Part shown: one piece after another, positions 36,460-45,970 of the stretch
Position numbering within the stretch: position 1 is the first letter of the stretch
Layout: the number at the start of each line of letters is the position of its first letter
Made by a program: the position numbers and the translations under genes
Assembly: GCA_937889595.1 (NCBI GenBank)
Contig: CALAOR010000058.1
Location: forward strand, 1-64,000
Direction: 5' to 3'
Length of the DNA: 64,000 nt
Origin: an uncultured bacterium
GTDB lineage: Bacteria > Oederibacteriota > PGYV01 > Palsa-1178
The notes under the pieces: model-generated
What the model saw: the letters and a program-made list of their open reading frames with translations, nothing else
Database searches by the model: none
Told to the model about the DNA's origin: nothing

Positions 36460-37885
36460 TGATAACGACAAGATAAAGGAAGCCTGCGGCGTATTCGGCA
36501 TATTCGGGCACCCGGAAGCGTCCACGCTGACTTACCTCGGGTTATACGCGCTTCAGCACAGGGGCCAGGAGTCGGCCGGTATAGTCACCATGGACGAGAA
36601 CGGGAAGGCCCATGACAAGATAGAGATGGGGATAGTAGCCGACATATTTAACGAGAAAGAACTTCAGCGTTTGCCCGGACCCATGGCCATAGGCCATGTG
36701 CGTTACTCCACCACGGGTTCGTCAAACCTGGAAAATGCCCAGCCCGTGAGGATAAACTACATAAACGGCCCGCTTGCCGTGGCGCATAACGGAAATCTTG
36801 TCAATGCCGATGAGATAAAGCGGACTTTGGAAGAGCGCGGTTCCATTTTCAAATCAACCATAGACAGCGAAGTTCTGGTGCACCTGATCGCCATGTATAA
36901 TAAGATGGATTTTATTGACGCTGTAAAAGAGTCCTTAAGCAGGTTAAAGGGCGCTTTTTCATTTGTTATCATGAACAAGGATTATCTTATTGCGGCAAGG
37001 GACCCGAACGGTTTTAGGCCGCTGGAAATAGGAAAAGTCGGCGACGCGTATGTAGTGGCGTCGGAAACCTGCGCTTTTGACTTGGTATCCGCCGAGCACA
37101 TAGGCACGGTTGAGCCGGGCGAGATAGTTATATTTTCAAAGGACTCGCTCTCAGGCAAGCCTGTCATGCAGTCTATAAAGTACGCCGACCGCTTAAGGAG
37201 CGCCATGTGCGTTTTTGAATTCATATATTTTGCCAGGCCGGACAGCTACATATTCGGCAGGACGGTAAATGACGTAAGGCGCGGGCTGGGAACACAGCTT
37301 GCTCTGGAATCCCACGTGGACGCGGATGTTGTGATACCCGTGCCCGACTCGGGCGTATCGGCCGCCATAGGTTATGCCGAAGGCTCCGGCGTCAAGTATG
37401 ACATGGGCCTTATAAGGAACCACTATATAGGAAGGACCTTCATAGAACCCACCCAGTCCATCAGGGATTTCGGGGTAAAGATAAAGCTTAACCCGGTCAA
37501 AGGCATCATCAAGGACAAGAGGGTGGTGGTGGTGGATGATTCCATAGTGCGGGGAACCACAAGCAGGAAGATAATCAAGATGATAAGGAACGCGGGCGCG
37601 AAAGAGATCCATTACAGGATATCTTCGCCGCCCATACTGAACCCATGTTTTTACGGCATGGATTTCCCGACCAAATCGGAACTCATAGCCACGAGCCATA
37701 CCTCTGAGGAAATAAAAAAATACCTGAGGGTTGATTCCCTGGCGTACCTGTCCATGGAAGGCCTGGTCAAGGCCGTGGGCGGCAGGAAAGAAAAATACTG
37801 CATGGCCTGCTTTGACGGCGATTATCCCGTGGATTTCAAGGACAGCCAGACAAAGCTCATGTTTGAGCAGGATAAGAAGTGCTGA
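36452..37885 (+). CDS. purF: Amidophosphoribosyltransferase
   Basis: This 477-residue enzyme starts de novo purine synthesis from PRPP and glutamine. An 11-residue propeptide precedes catalytic C12 ([11 protein letters not shown]). The Ntn glutaminase half has [11 protein letters not shown] and [11 protein letters not shown]; the PRTase half has the PRPP loop [17 protein letters not shown]. Cysteines in AMCVFEF, NPCFYG and YCMAC match the four [4Fe-4S] ligands of the Bacillus-type enzyme, so this is the oxygen-sensitive iron-sulfur form. A 396-bp non-coding region follows. Confidence 0.96.
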   Translation: MFNDNDKIKEACGVFGIFGHPEASTLTYLGLYALQHRGQESAGIVTMDENGKAHDKIEMGIVADIFNEKELQRLPGPMAIGHVRYSTTGSSNLENAQPVRINYINGPLAVAHNGNLVNADEIKRTLEERGSIFKSTIDSEVLVHLIAMYNKMDFIDAVKESLSRLKGAFSFVIMNKDYLIAARDPNGFRPLEIGKVGDAYVVASETCAFDLVSAEHIGTVEPGEIVIFSKDSLSGKPVMQSIKYADRLRSAMCVFEFIYFARPDSYIFGRTVNDVRRGLGTQLALESHVDADVVIPVPDSGVSAAIGYAEGSGVKYDMGLIRNHYIGRTFIEPTQSIRDFGVKIKLNPVKGIIKDKRVVVVDDSIVRGTTSRKIIKMIRNAGAKEIHYRISSPPILNPCFYGMDFPTKSELIATSHTSEEIKKYLRVDSLAYLSMEGLVKAVGGRKEKYCMACFDGDYPVDFKDSQTKLMFEQDKKC

Positions 37886-37950
37886 AGTAAGGGCAAAAAC
37901 CTGCTGGCTCGGTCAATGTCTTATGGTTCATGGCCCAATTAAACGTTCTA

Positions 37951-38103
37951 TGTAGACGCAACCTTGACTTCGGCTGAGCTCAGTCGAAGCCCAAGTTGCG
38001 GATTTTGTTCTAACGTTGTTTTGTTTAACCCCATCTCATTCAAAGGCCGCAACCCTATAGTCCGTATAAACAAAGTGATACGGATAAAGGTTGCGCCTAC
38101 ACA
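37951..38103. repeat. Composite palindromic element, copy 1 (upstream of kdpF)
   Basis: The element starts TGTAGACGCAACC and ends GGTTGCGCCTACACA, so its ends are inverted. Inside are two hairpins: 37951-38002, whose core is a CTTCGACTGAGCTCAG-type palindrome, and 38045-38103 with CCGCAACCCTATAGTCCGTA. It shares its plan with 42191-42335. The rest of 37886-38281 is promoter and unassigned sequence. Confidence 0.88.
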
Positions 38104-38221
38104 ATCAACAAACCCACCTTCCTTCAAATTTTATTTACGGTATTTTATTTGTCCCTGAATTTTTTGGGTTCTATTGGGTCATGGGCCAAACAGCGGTTAA
38201 AAGAATTGACGCTAATTTGAC

Positions 38222-38249
38222 TTGTCTATCCCGCCTTTTGGGGTATATT
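38222..38249 (+). promoter_or_regulatory. Possible kdp promoter
   Basis: TTGTCT (38222-38227), a 16-bp spacer and TATATT (38244-38249) lie 33 bp before kdpF. An overlapping TTGACT (38217-38222) is spaced too far. The KdpE-binding site was not identified. Confidence 0.45.
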
Positions 38250-38281
38250 TGGTATAACAAATAAATCAAAGGAGAAAACGC

Positions 38282-38359
38282 ATGTGGACAGTTGCTTTGG
38301 TAGTGTTCATAGGGTTGTTCATTTATCTGCTGGTTTCATTTTTTAAAATTAAAGAATAG
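38282..38359 (+). CDS. kdpF: KdpF small membrane subunit
   Basis: This is a 25-residue single-helix peptide, MWTVALVVFIG then LFIYLLVSFF and a basic/acidic tail KIKE. KdpF stabilises the KdpABC complex in other bacteria. AAAGGAG lies 7 nt upstream of the ATG. The stop is 9 bp before kdpA, and AGGAG for kdpA overlaps the stop. Size, position and hydrophobicity all fit kdpF. Confidence 0.9.
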   Translation: MWTVALVVFIGLFIYLLVSFFKIKE

Positions 38360-38368
38360 GAGAATATC

Positions 38369-40084
38369 ATGGATATTAAGGTTATCGCGGAAGTATTATT
38401 TTTTTTGGTGCTGGTATTGCTGGTTGCAAAACCCATGGGAAATTTCATGTACCTTGTTTTTGACGGGAAACGTAATTTTCTTTCCCCTGTTATGGAACCC
38501 GTGGAAAAGTTCATATACAAGGTGAGCGGGGTTAAGGATTCGGGGCAGGGCTGGGCCGAGTACGCTTTGTCGGTTATAGCGTTTAACATCCTTGGATTAA
38601 TCGTGCTGTTCGCCATTATGATGTTTCAGCAGTTTTTGCCTTTAAACCCGCAGGGGTTAAAGGCGCCGGAGTGGCGGCTGGCTTTAAATACGGCAATATC
38701 TTTTGTAACAAACACCAACTGGCAGGCATATACGCCCGAGAGCACAGTGAGTTATTTTACCCAGATGGTGGGCTTGGCCGTGCAGAACTTTGTGTCCGCC
38801 GCATCGGGTATAGCCGTATCGCTGGCGCTTATCAGGGGGCTTGTCAGGAAACAGACAAGGGACCTCGGGAATTTCTGGGTTGATCTGACCAGAAGCTGCC
38901 TGTATGTGCTGCTCCCGATCGCGATAATATCGGCATTATTTCTGGTATGGCAGGGCGTGCCGCAGAATTTTTCCGGATACACGCATGCAGTTACGGTAGA
39001 GGGCGCTAAACAGGTCATCGGCCAGGGCACGGTTGCGTCACAGGAGGCCATAAAGGAACTTGGGACAAATGGAGGCGGATTCTTTAACGCCAATTCCGCA
39101 CATCCTTACGAAAATCCGACGCCGCTTTCAAATATACTGGAAATGCTGCTTATAATTCTCATCCCAGCGGGTTTGATATTCACCTTCGGGAAATTTGTGC
39201 ACGATATCAAGCAGGGCCGCGCGCTTTTCTACGCGGTTTTTATCACATTCGCGATCTTTATAGCGGGTGCGGTTTACTACGAAACCGCGCCAAACCCGGC
39301 GTTTGCAAAGGGTGCGGCAGTAACCAACATATCGGCCAAGGACATCCCGAGCGAGGGCAAAGAGACCAGGTTTTTTGGCGGAGCCTCTCCGATATTCTCT
39401 GTAGTCACGACAGTCACGTCCTGCGGGGCCGTAAACAATATGCATGACAGCAATATGCCCATGACAGGGTTCATCGAGCTTTTTGACATGCAGCTCGGGG
39501 AACTTATTTTCGGGGGTGTGGGGTCGGGAATGTACACCCTGTTGTTATTCGCCCTTATTACGGTATTTTTGGCAGGGCTAATGATTGGAAGGACACCGGA
39601 ATACTTGGGAAAGAAGATAGGGCCCACCGAGATCAAGCTAACGGCCGCAGCATCGCTTTTTTCGGGCATCATGATGCTCGTCGTTTCCGCAATAGCTGTA
39701 TATGTGCCGGGTGCGGCTGCTTCGACAATGGGTTCTGTGCCGCACGGATTTTCACAGATGCTGTACGCCGCAACCTCAACCGCGGGCAATAACGGTTCGG
39801 CTTTCGCGGGGTTTAACGCGAACACCGGCTTTTGGAACCTTATTTTAGGGTTAAATATGTTCGTAGCCAGGTTCGTTCCGATGATATTGGTGCTTATGCT
39901 CGCGGGCAGGTTTGCGGCCAAAAATGTCACCCCGGTTTCGGTCGGCACGCTTCCCACAAATGACGCGTTATTCGCTTTCATGCTTGTGATGGTCATACTT
40001 CTTGTCGGCGGGCTTACGTTCCTGCCCGCGCTCTCCATGGGCCCCATAGCGGACCACATGGCACTTTTCAGCGGCATACGCTAA
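38369..40084 (+). CDS. kdpA: Potassium-transporting ATPase subunit KdpA
   Basis: This 571-residue channel-like subunit selects and passes K+. About ten transmembrane helices and four selectivity-filter-like loops are visible: TNTNWQAYTPES, TNGGGFFNANSAHPYENP, TSCGAVNNMHDS and TSTAGNNGSAFAGF. Start preceded by AGGAG. It couples closely to kdpF and kdpB. Confidence 0.97.
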   Translation: MDIKVIAEVLFFLVLVLLVAKPMGNFMYLVFDGKRNFLSPVMEPVEKFIYKVSGVKDSGQGWAEYALSVIAFNILGLIVLFAIMMFQQFLPLNPQGLKAPEWRLALNTAISFVTNTNWQAYTPESTVSYFTQMVGLAVQNFVSAASGIAVSLALIRGLVRKQTRDLGNFWVDLTRSCLYVLLPIAIISALFLVWQGVPQNFSGYTHAVTVEGAKQVIGQGTVASQEAIKELGTNGGGFFNANSAHPYENPTPLSNILEMLLIILIPAGLIFTFGKFVHDIKQGRALFYAVFITFAIFIAGAVYYETAPNPAFAKGAAVTNISAKDIPSEGKETRFFGGASPIFSVVTTVTSCGAVNNMHDSNMPMTGFIELFDMQLGELIFGGVGSGMYTLLLFALITVFLAGLMIGRTPEYLGKKIGPTEIKLTAAASLFSGIMMLVVSAIAVYVPGAAASTMGSVPHGFSQMLYAATSTAGNNGSAFAGFNANTGFWNLILGLNMFVARFVPMILVLMLAGRFAAKNVTPVSVGTLPTNDALFAFMLVMVILLVGGLTFLPALSMGPIADHMALFSGIR

Positions 40085-40087
40085 AGG

Positions 40088-42175
40088 ATGGATAAAAAAA
40101 TGGATAATAAACAGGAAAATAAGCAGGACAAAAAACAGATGAACTCACTTGTAATCAGGGAAGCATTGTTGAATTGTTTGATGAAACTTAAGCCGTCTGA
40201 CATGGTAAAGAACCCGGTCATGTTCTGCGTTTACATCGGGGCATTCCTGACCACGGCTTATTTTGTATACACTGCGGCTTCAACCGGCGGGAAAACAATG
40301 GATTTCTTTACCTTGCATATATCGGTTTGGTTGTGGCTGACCGTGATATTCTCGAATTTCGCGGAAGCCCTTGCCGAAAGCAGGGGTAAAGCCACGGCTG
40401 ATACCCTTAAAAAGATGAAAAAGGATATATTTGCGAAAAAGACCGAGTCAAAAGATTCGACGCAGTTTACCATGGTTCCCGCTTCGTCACTCAGGAAAGG
40501 CGATTTGTGTATCGCCGGACCGGGTGATCTGATAGCCGGGGATGGTGAGATTGTTAAGGGTATAGCCAGCGTTGACGAGTCGGCTGTGACCGGGGAGAGC
40601 GCCCCTGTCATCAGGGAAGCGGGAGCGGATCGTTCCAGCGTCATAGGCGGCACCAGGGTGTTGTCAGATATGATAGTATACGCCATTACTTCCAATCCTG
40701 GCGAGAGCTTCCTGGATAAGATGATAGAGCTTGTTGAAGGCGCTGTCCGGAAAAAAACACCGAACGAAGTGGCGCTTAATATCTTATTGACTGCACTGAC
40801 ATTGTTATTCCTGCTTGTCACTGCTACAATGCAGCCGTACGCGACTTTTATGAAACAGTCATTCAACATAACATGGCTTGTTGCGCTTTTTGTTGCCCTT
40901 GCCCCCACGACCATTGGCGCGCTTTTGTCGGCCATAGGCATCGCGGGGATGAACAGGCTGCTTAGGATTAATGTTCTGGCTTTTTCTGGCAGATCAGTCG
41001 AGGCGGCCGGCGATGTGGATACGGTGCTGCTTGACAAAACCGGCACAATAACTCTTGGCAACAGGCAGGCGGATAAATTTCTTCCTGTAAAGGGAGTGAC
41101 CGAAGAAGAACTCGCGCTTGCGGCCCAGTTCTCGTCGCTTTCAGACGACACTCCGGAAGGCAGGTCAGTCGTGGTTCTTGCCAAACGCAGGTTCAATATA
41201 CGGCAGCATGAATTCGGCGCGGCTGATAAGGTCAACTTCATTCCGTTCTCGGCAAACTCGCGCATGAGCGGTATTGACATGAACGGCGAGAAGATAATGA
41301 AGGGCGCGGCAGAATCCATGGTGGAATTCGTCAAAACGCTTGATAAAAACTGTGTCATTCCCGAGGACCTGCATTCGCTGGTTGAATCAGTGGCCCTTAA
41401 AGGCTCCACGCCGCTTGTTGTATCCAGAAACGCAAAACTGCTCGGCGTGATAGAGCTTAAAGACATACTCAAAGGCGGCATTAAAGAGAGGCTATTACAG
41501 CTTAATCTGATGGGCATAAAAAGCGTCATGATCACTGGAGACAATCCCGTGACAGCCGCGTCTATCGCCGCGGAAGCGGGCGTAAATGACTTCCTTTCAA
41601 ACGCCAAGCCCGAGACCAAGCTCGCCCTGATAAAGAAATACCAGGACGAGGGCCATATGGTCGCCATGATAGGCGACGGCACGAACGACGCCCCAGCGCT
41701 TGCGCAGGCAGATGTCGGCATAGCCATGAATACCGGCACAGCCGCGGCCAGGGAAGCCGGAAACATGCTTGACCTGGATTCCAATCCGACAAAGGTCATT
41801 GAAGTGGTCGAGGTCGGGAAACAGATACTTATCACGCGCGGTTCGCTTACGACGTTTTCGATAGCCAATGATGTCGCGAAATACTTTGCGATAATCCCGG
41901 CCATGCTTTCCGGAATGTTTCCCGGCATGGCTGCGCTGAATATAATGAGGCTGGCATCTCCGTCAAGTTCCATATTGTCGGCCATTATTTTCAACGCCAT
42001 AGTCATCCCGGCGCTTATACCGCTGGCGTTAAGGGGAGTGCCGTATAAGGCGCAGTCGGCGGCAAAACTAATCAGGACAAATATCCTGATATACGGCCTG
42101 GGCGGCGTTATCCTGCCGTTCATAGGCATAAAGCTGATAGACATGATCGTTGTGGCGCTTGGACTGGCGCATTAA
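40088..42175 (+). CDS. kdpB: Potassium-transporting P-type ATPase subunit KdpB
   Basis: This 695-residue ATPase energises KdpA. Phosphorylated D316 lies in DKTGTIT. The actuator loop SAVTGES and the hinge [18 protein letters not shown] are intact. Seven or so transmembrane helices frame them. The start could also be the in-frame ATG at 40100, which is better spaced from AAAGGA; both leave a Lys/Gln-rich cytoplasmic N-terminus. A 145-bp repeat element separates it from kdpC. Confidence 0.97.
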   Translation: MDKKMDNKQENKQDKKQMNSLVIREALLNCLMKLKPSDMVKNPVMFCVYIGAFLTTAYFVYTAASTGGKTMDFFTLHISVWLWLTVIFSNFAEALAESRGKATADTLKKMKKDIFAKKTESKDSTQFTMVPASSLRKGDLCIAGPGDLIAGDGEIVKGIASVDESAVTGESAPVIREAGADRSSVIGGTRVLSDMIVYAITSNPGESFLDKMIELVEGAVRKKTPNEVALNILLTALTLLFLLVTATMQPYATFMKQSFNITWLVALFVALAPTTIGALLSAIGIAGMNRLLRINVLAFSGRSVEAAGDVDTVLLDKTGTITLGNRQADKFLPVKGVTEEELALAAQFSSLSDDTPEGRSVVVLAKRRFNIRQHEFGAADKVNFIPFSANSRMSGIDMNGEKIMKGAAESMVEFVKTLDKNCVIPEDLHSLVESVALKGSTPLVVSRNAKLLGVIELKDILKGGIKERLLQLNLMGIKSVMITGDNPVTAASIAAEAGVNDFLSNAKPETKLALIKKYQDEGHMVAMIGDGTNDAPALAQADVGIAMNTGTAAAREAGNMLDLDSNPTKVIEVVEVGKQILITRGSLTTFSIANDVAKYFAIIPAMLSGMFPGMAALNIMRLASPSSSILSAIIFNAIVIPALIPLALRGVPYKAQSAAKLIRTNILIYGLGGVILPFIGIKLIDMIVVALGLAH

Positions 42176-42190
42176 AAATTATTTTTAGAT

Positions 42191-42335
42191 TGTGTAGGTG
42201 CAACCTTTATCCGTAACGCTTTGCTTATACGGACTATAGGGTTGCGGATCTTGTATGAATGGCGGTTTTTCCGCGTTAAGACTGAGGCCGCAACCCTATT
42301 GTCCGTAGAATACGGATAAAGGTTGCGCCTACACA
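42191..42335. repeat. Composite palindromic element, copy 2 (between kdpB and kdpC)
   Basis: Starts TGTGTAGGTGCAACC and ends GGTTGCGCCTACACA (inverted ends). The left hairpin (42191-42250) has TTTATCCGT...ACGGACTATAGGGTTGCGG; the right one (42287-42335) is a near inverse, with CCGCAACCCTATTGTCCGTA. Related to 37951-38103. Confidence 0.88.
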
Positions 42336-42358
42336 GACAAAATAAAAGGAGAAACAAA

Positions 42359-42928
42359 ATGAAACAGATAATAAAAACTTCACTGATAATGTTTGTCATC
42401 CTCACCGTCATAACCGGGATATTGTATCCGGTCGCGGTATGGGCGGCGGCAAAAGTTTTATTCCCGTTCCAGGCAGAAGGCAGCCTTGTTAAAAAAGGCG
42501 CCGAAGTTACCGGAAGCGTCCTTATCGCCCAGGATTTCCAGAAACCGGAATATTTCCACCCCAGGCCGTCGGCAGTGTCTTATGACGCGGCCAATTCGGG
42601 AGGGTCAAATATTGCGGCTTCCAACCCGGACCTGGCAAAGGCTGTTCTTGACAGGGCTGACAAGGAGAAAAAAATGAATCCCCTTAACACCGGACTCATT
42701 CCCATGGATATGCTTACGACATCGTCAAGCGGACTGGATCCCGAGATAACCATAAAAGCCGCGCAGTGGCAGACAAAACGCGTGGCGGCCGCGAGGGGAT
42801 TGGATGAAAAGACAGTTCTTGAAGCTGTTTATAAGCTTAAAGAGGGGGCATTATTGGGTTTTATCGGGCCGGACAGGGTAAACGTCCTAAAACTCAACCT
42901 GTATCTTGACACGGTTAAGGCTAAATAA
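42359..42928 (+). CDS. kdpC: Potassium-transporting ATPase subunit KdpC
   Basis: This 189-residue subunit holds one N-terminal membrane helix (about 10-30) and a periplasmic domain, and supports KdpB assembly. Family segments are ILYPVAVWAAAKVLFP, YFHPRPSAVSYDAANSGGSN and LTTSSSGLDPEI. ATG 42359 has AAAAGGAG upstream; an in-frame start at 42323 lies within the repeat element. Confidence 0.96.
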   Translation: MKQIIKTSLIMFVILTVITGILYPVAVWAAAKVLFPFQAEGSLVKKGAEVTGSVLIAQDFQKPEYFHPRPSAVSYDAANSGGSNIAASNPDLAKAVLDRADKEKKMNPLNTGLIPMDMLTTSSSGLDPEITIKAAQWQTKRVAAARGLDEKTVLEAVYKLKEGALLGFIGPDRVNVLKLNLYLDTVKAK

Positions 42929-42963
42929 GTCAAAGAAATACAGACTAAAATGGAGGTAAAGAA

Positions 42964-43722
42964 ATGATTAAAGACGCGGTAAAAAAAATGATCCTGTTTT
43001 TTGTAATGGCGCTGGCTTTGACTGGAAGTTTGTTGATGGCAACACCGTCTTCTGTATACTGGACGCCATGCACGACCTATTTCCAGCCTTTCATGAAGGG
43101 GCACATAGGTTACGACACTTATGTCAGGGATATCAACATGCTGCCGGTGGATTACGGATTCACGGTTGGGGTGCTGCCTTTTAAGGAAGTCCAGGCGGAA
43201 GTGGGTTATGACGCCTTGCTGCCGTCGGGGCTTGGTGTTTCAACTAAAACCGAGCATTACGTCAACGCCAAGATCGGCTGGAGCGAAAATGCCCTGATGC
43301 CTGTAGGTTTCGCTGCGGGTATATTCAACGCCGGTTTTGTCAAGGATGTCACTGATTACAACATTTTATACGCGGTTATCCAGAGGACTTTTGATAATAT
43401 CGGGACATTCGCGGTTGGCGGATACACCGGCAACAAGAAACTTCTTGTCAATGAGAGCGGAAACCCTGACAATAACGGCTACATGTTAGCGTACACATCG
43501 CCTCAGTTCAGCAAATTTATTGTTGCCGTGGATTATTTCAGCGGCAAAAATACGATGTCGGCAGTCGGCGGCGGCGTATACATATACTTCGCTGATAATG
43601 TCACACTTCTTACAGGGCCAGTTTTCCCGCTAGCGAAAACTTTTGTCGGCGGAAGCAATATGACATGGACCGTGCAGCTTGACATTGACTTTGACATTCT
43701 GCCGCAGCCCGCGGCAAAATAA
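42964..43722 (+). CDS. Predicted outer-membrane beta-barrel protein in the kdp cluster
   Basis: The 252-residue product has a signal peptide (about 1-26, ending LTGSLLMA). It then shows repeated 8-10-residue alternating strands with many Gly, Tyr and Phe (for example YGFTVGVLPF, YVNAKIGW, FAVGGYTGN, GGGVYIYFAD), fitting a small barrel. No family recognised. GGAGG precedes the ATG. Its place between kdpC and the kdp kinase suggests a K+-conducting or sensing pore induced with the pump; this is inferred from context only. Confidence 0.65.
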   Translation: MIKDAVKKMILFFVMALALTGSLLMATPSSVYWTPCTTYFQPFMKGHIGYDTYVRDINMLPVDYGFTVGVLPFKEVQAEVGYDALLPSGLGVSTKTEHYVNAKIGWSENALMPVGFAAGIFNAGFVKDVTDYNILYAVIQRTFDNIGTFAVGGYTGNKKLLVNESGNPDNNGYMLAYTSPQFSKFIVAVDYFSGKNTMSAVGGGVYIYFADNVTLLTGPVFPLAKTFVGGSNMTWTVQLDIDFDILPQPAAK

Positions 43723-43779
43723 AATCAATCCCAAAGTATGATATAATGAAAACATGAAGAAAATAAAGGGTTTGAAATA

Positions 43780-45279
43780 GTGTTAAGACAGCAGGGTATA
43801 AAGGCTTTGCCATATATCATAAGCGCGGTCATGGTGGGAACCGTGACCGTCTTGTGCCTGTTACTCAACGGCCATATTGACCCGGCGAATTTTGCCGTCA
43901 TCTATATATTGGCCGTTGTTTTGAGCGCGGTATGGTGGGGGATGTGGCCGTCCATATTCACATCGATCCTCGGGGTGCTGGCGTTTGATTTTTTCTTTGT
44001 CCATCCCCTGTTAACATTTGCCGTAAGTGATTTAAGCTACATATATATTTTTGCCGGATACCTTGTCGTGGGCATAGTTGTGAGCCTTGTGGCGTCCAGG
44101 GCCAGGGAACAGGCCAGACAGGCGCAGGGTCGCGAGCAGAGGACACTTGTGCTATACAGGTTAAGCAGGGAACTTGCGGCGAGCGACTCCATTGAAGAGG
44201 TCGCCGCAGCTATAAAAAAAAATACCGGAGAGCTCCTTGAGTGCTCCACGGCCATATACACCGGTCGTTCAAATGAGCTTTTTTTGACTGCCGCTGACGC
44301 TGATTTTCCGGTTGACGAGCACGAACGCGCTGTTGCCACATGGGTTTTGGTCAACGGTTCCGCGGCCGGGGCTTTGACGCGAACTCTTGCCGCCTCGAAG
44401 GGGTTGTACGTGCCGCTGAAGACCGTCCAGGGAACCATAGGCGTACTGGGGCTTTACAAGTGGGATAACGGGGTTTATGATATGGAAATGATAGAGGCTC
44501 TCTCCAGCCAGTCAAGCGTCGCGCTTCAGCGCGCCATCCTCGCGGAGGAGGCCAGGCTGGCCGACAGGGCAAAAGAAAACAACAGGCTTCAGGCAGTGCT
44601 GCTTAATTCCATTTCGCACGACCTGCGAACTCCGCTGGTTTCCATCACCGGCGCCTTAAGCACGTTAAAACAGGATTTTGACTCCATGGACCCCGAGGTG
44701 CGTTCCGAAATGCTGGAAACCGCGCATGAGGAATCGCTGCACTTAAACAGGCTTGTAGGCAACCTGCTCGATATAACCCGGGTTGAATCAGGGACCCTGA
44801 AAATAAATATCAAACCCTGCGATCTCCGTGATGTCATAGGTTCGTCTTTGCGGGTATTGAAGGACAGGATGGAAAACAGGAAAGCCGTTGTTGACATATC
44901 GGAGGGTATATTTGAAGTGCCCATGGATTTTGTCCTGATGATGAGGGTCTTTATGAACCTCATAGACAATGCGGTAAAATATTCCGCGACTGAATCGGTA
45001 ATAAAAATATCAGCGGCGATTTCAGGCGAAAATGTTCTTATAAAAGTCGTCGATAACGGATTCGGCATACCGGCCAAGGACCTTGAACGCATATTTGACA
45101 AGTTTTACCGGGCCGAAAAACCCAGGCAGGTGGCGGGAAGCGGCCTTGGCTTGTCTATTTGCCGTGGGATAGTTGAGGCCCACCATGGCAGGATATGGGC
45201 CCAAAACAATCCGGCCGGAGGCGCGTCGATATGCATGGAACTTCCGGCATATATAAAGGAAGAAAAACATGGAAAATAA
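43780..45279 (+). CDS. KdpD C-terminal-type sensor histidine kinase (DUF4118-GAF-HisKA-HATPase)
   Basis: The 499-residue kinase corresponds to the second half of KdpD. A four-helix DUF4118 membrane region lies at about 10-115, with the family motif FDFFFVHP. A GAF-like domain (about 125-250) follows. The phosphoacceptor is H280 in SISHDLRTPL. The ATPase has the N box FMNLIDNAVKYS and GSGLGLSICRGIVEAH. It lacks the N-terminal KdpD and Usp domains, which are in the gene at 45970. The GTG start overlaps the stop of an 8-codon frame (43754-43780). It overlaps kdpE by 11 nt. Confidence 0.88.
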   Translation: MLRQQGIKALPYIISAVMVGTVTVLCLLLNGHIDPANFAVIYILAVVLSAVWWGMWPSIFTSILGVLAFDFFFVHPLLTFAVSDLSYIYIFAGYLVVGIVVSLVASRAREQARQAQGREQRTLVLYRLSRELAASDSIEEVAAAIKKNTGELLECSTAIYTGRSNELFLTAADADFPVDEHERAVATWVLVNGSAAGALTRTLAASKGLYVPLKTVQGTIGVLGLYKWDNGVYDMEMIEALSSQSSVALQRAILAEEARLADRAKENNRLQAVLLNSISHDLRTPLVSITGALSTLKQDFDSMDPEVRSEMLETAHEESLHLNRLVGNLLDITRVESGTLKINIKPCDLRDVIGSSLRVLKDRMENRKAVVDISEGIFEVPMDFVLMMRVFMNLIDNAVKYSATESVIKISAAISGENVLIKVVDNGFGIPAKDLERIFDKFYRAEKPRQVAGSGLGLSICRGIVEAHHGRIWAQNNPAGGASICMELPAYIKEEKHGK

Positions 45280-45970
45280 GCCGGGGTTAAGCGTGCTTGT
45301 GGTGGATGATGAACGGACCATAAGGTCTTTTTTAAAGGCAACCCTTAAGTCAAAAGGGTATTCGGTAAGCGAGGCAAAAGACGGCGCGACAGCCAATGAA
45401 CTTACCGCAAGTTTAAACCCGGACCTGGTCATTCTTGACCTTGGGCTGCCGGACATGGACGGATTGGATGTGTTAAAAAATATAAGAAAAGCATCCAATG
45501 TGCCTGTCATAATACTTTCTGTAAGGGACGATGAGTCGGATAAGATAGCGGCGCTTGATATGGGCGCGGACGATTACCTGACAAAACCTTTTGACGCGGG
45601 CGAGCTTCTGGCAAGGATAAGGTCCGTGCTGAGGAGAATACAGCCGGGAACGGCTGATACAGTTTATAAAACCGGAAAGCTGACAATGGATACCGCAAGG
45701 CACCAGGTCACGATAGGAAAGGAACCTGTAAAGCTTACGCCGATGGAATATGATTTTTTAAAAATGCTTGTTATATCAGGCGGCAGGGTTGTCACACATA
45801 AGAGGATACTGAAAGATATCTGGAACAGGGATGAAGAAACAGACGACGCGATGCATCTTTTAAGGGTGACTGTGAGTAATATACGCAATAAGATCGAACC
45901 GGACCCGAACAGGCCGGTTTATATCACCACGGAGCCGGGCATAGGTTACAGGCTCTCCGAGGAGGAATAA
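45269..45970 (+). CDS. kdpE: KdpE-type response regulator
   Basis: This 233-residue OmpR-family regulator has a receiver domain with D57 as phosphoacceptor (VILDLGLPDMDG), the acidic pair VVDDE and the K of TKPFDAGEL. The winged-helix DNA-binding domain (about 130-230) ends in TTEPGIGYRL, typical of KdpE. Located between the two KdpD pieces, overlapping the first by 11 nt and sharing TAATG with the second. It likely controls the kdp promoter. Confidence 0.92.
   Translation: MENKPGLSVLVVDDERTIRSFLKATLKSKGYSVSEAKDGATANELTASLNPDLVILDLGLPDMDGLDVLKNIRKASNVPVIILSVRDDESDKIAALDMGADDYLTKPFDAGELLARIRSVLRRIQPGTADTVYKTGKLTMDTARHQVTIGKEPVKLTPMEYDFLKMLVISGGRVVTHKRILKDIWNRDEETDDAMHLLRVTVSNIRNKIEPDPNRPVYITTEPGIGYRLSEEE

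Noticed and set aside
37964-38158. 64-codon frame before kdpF, with a peptide similar to one at 42172-42411 on the other strand
   Set aside because: The similarity comes from the shared palindromic element; neither frame has a sensible ribosome site.
40258-42144. 628-codon minus-strand frame opposite kdpB
   Set aside because: kdpB is complete with all P-type ATPase motifs; the opposite frame is open only because of codon bias.
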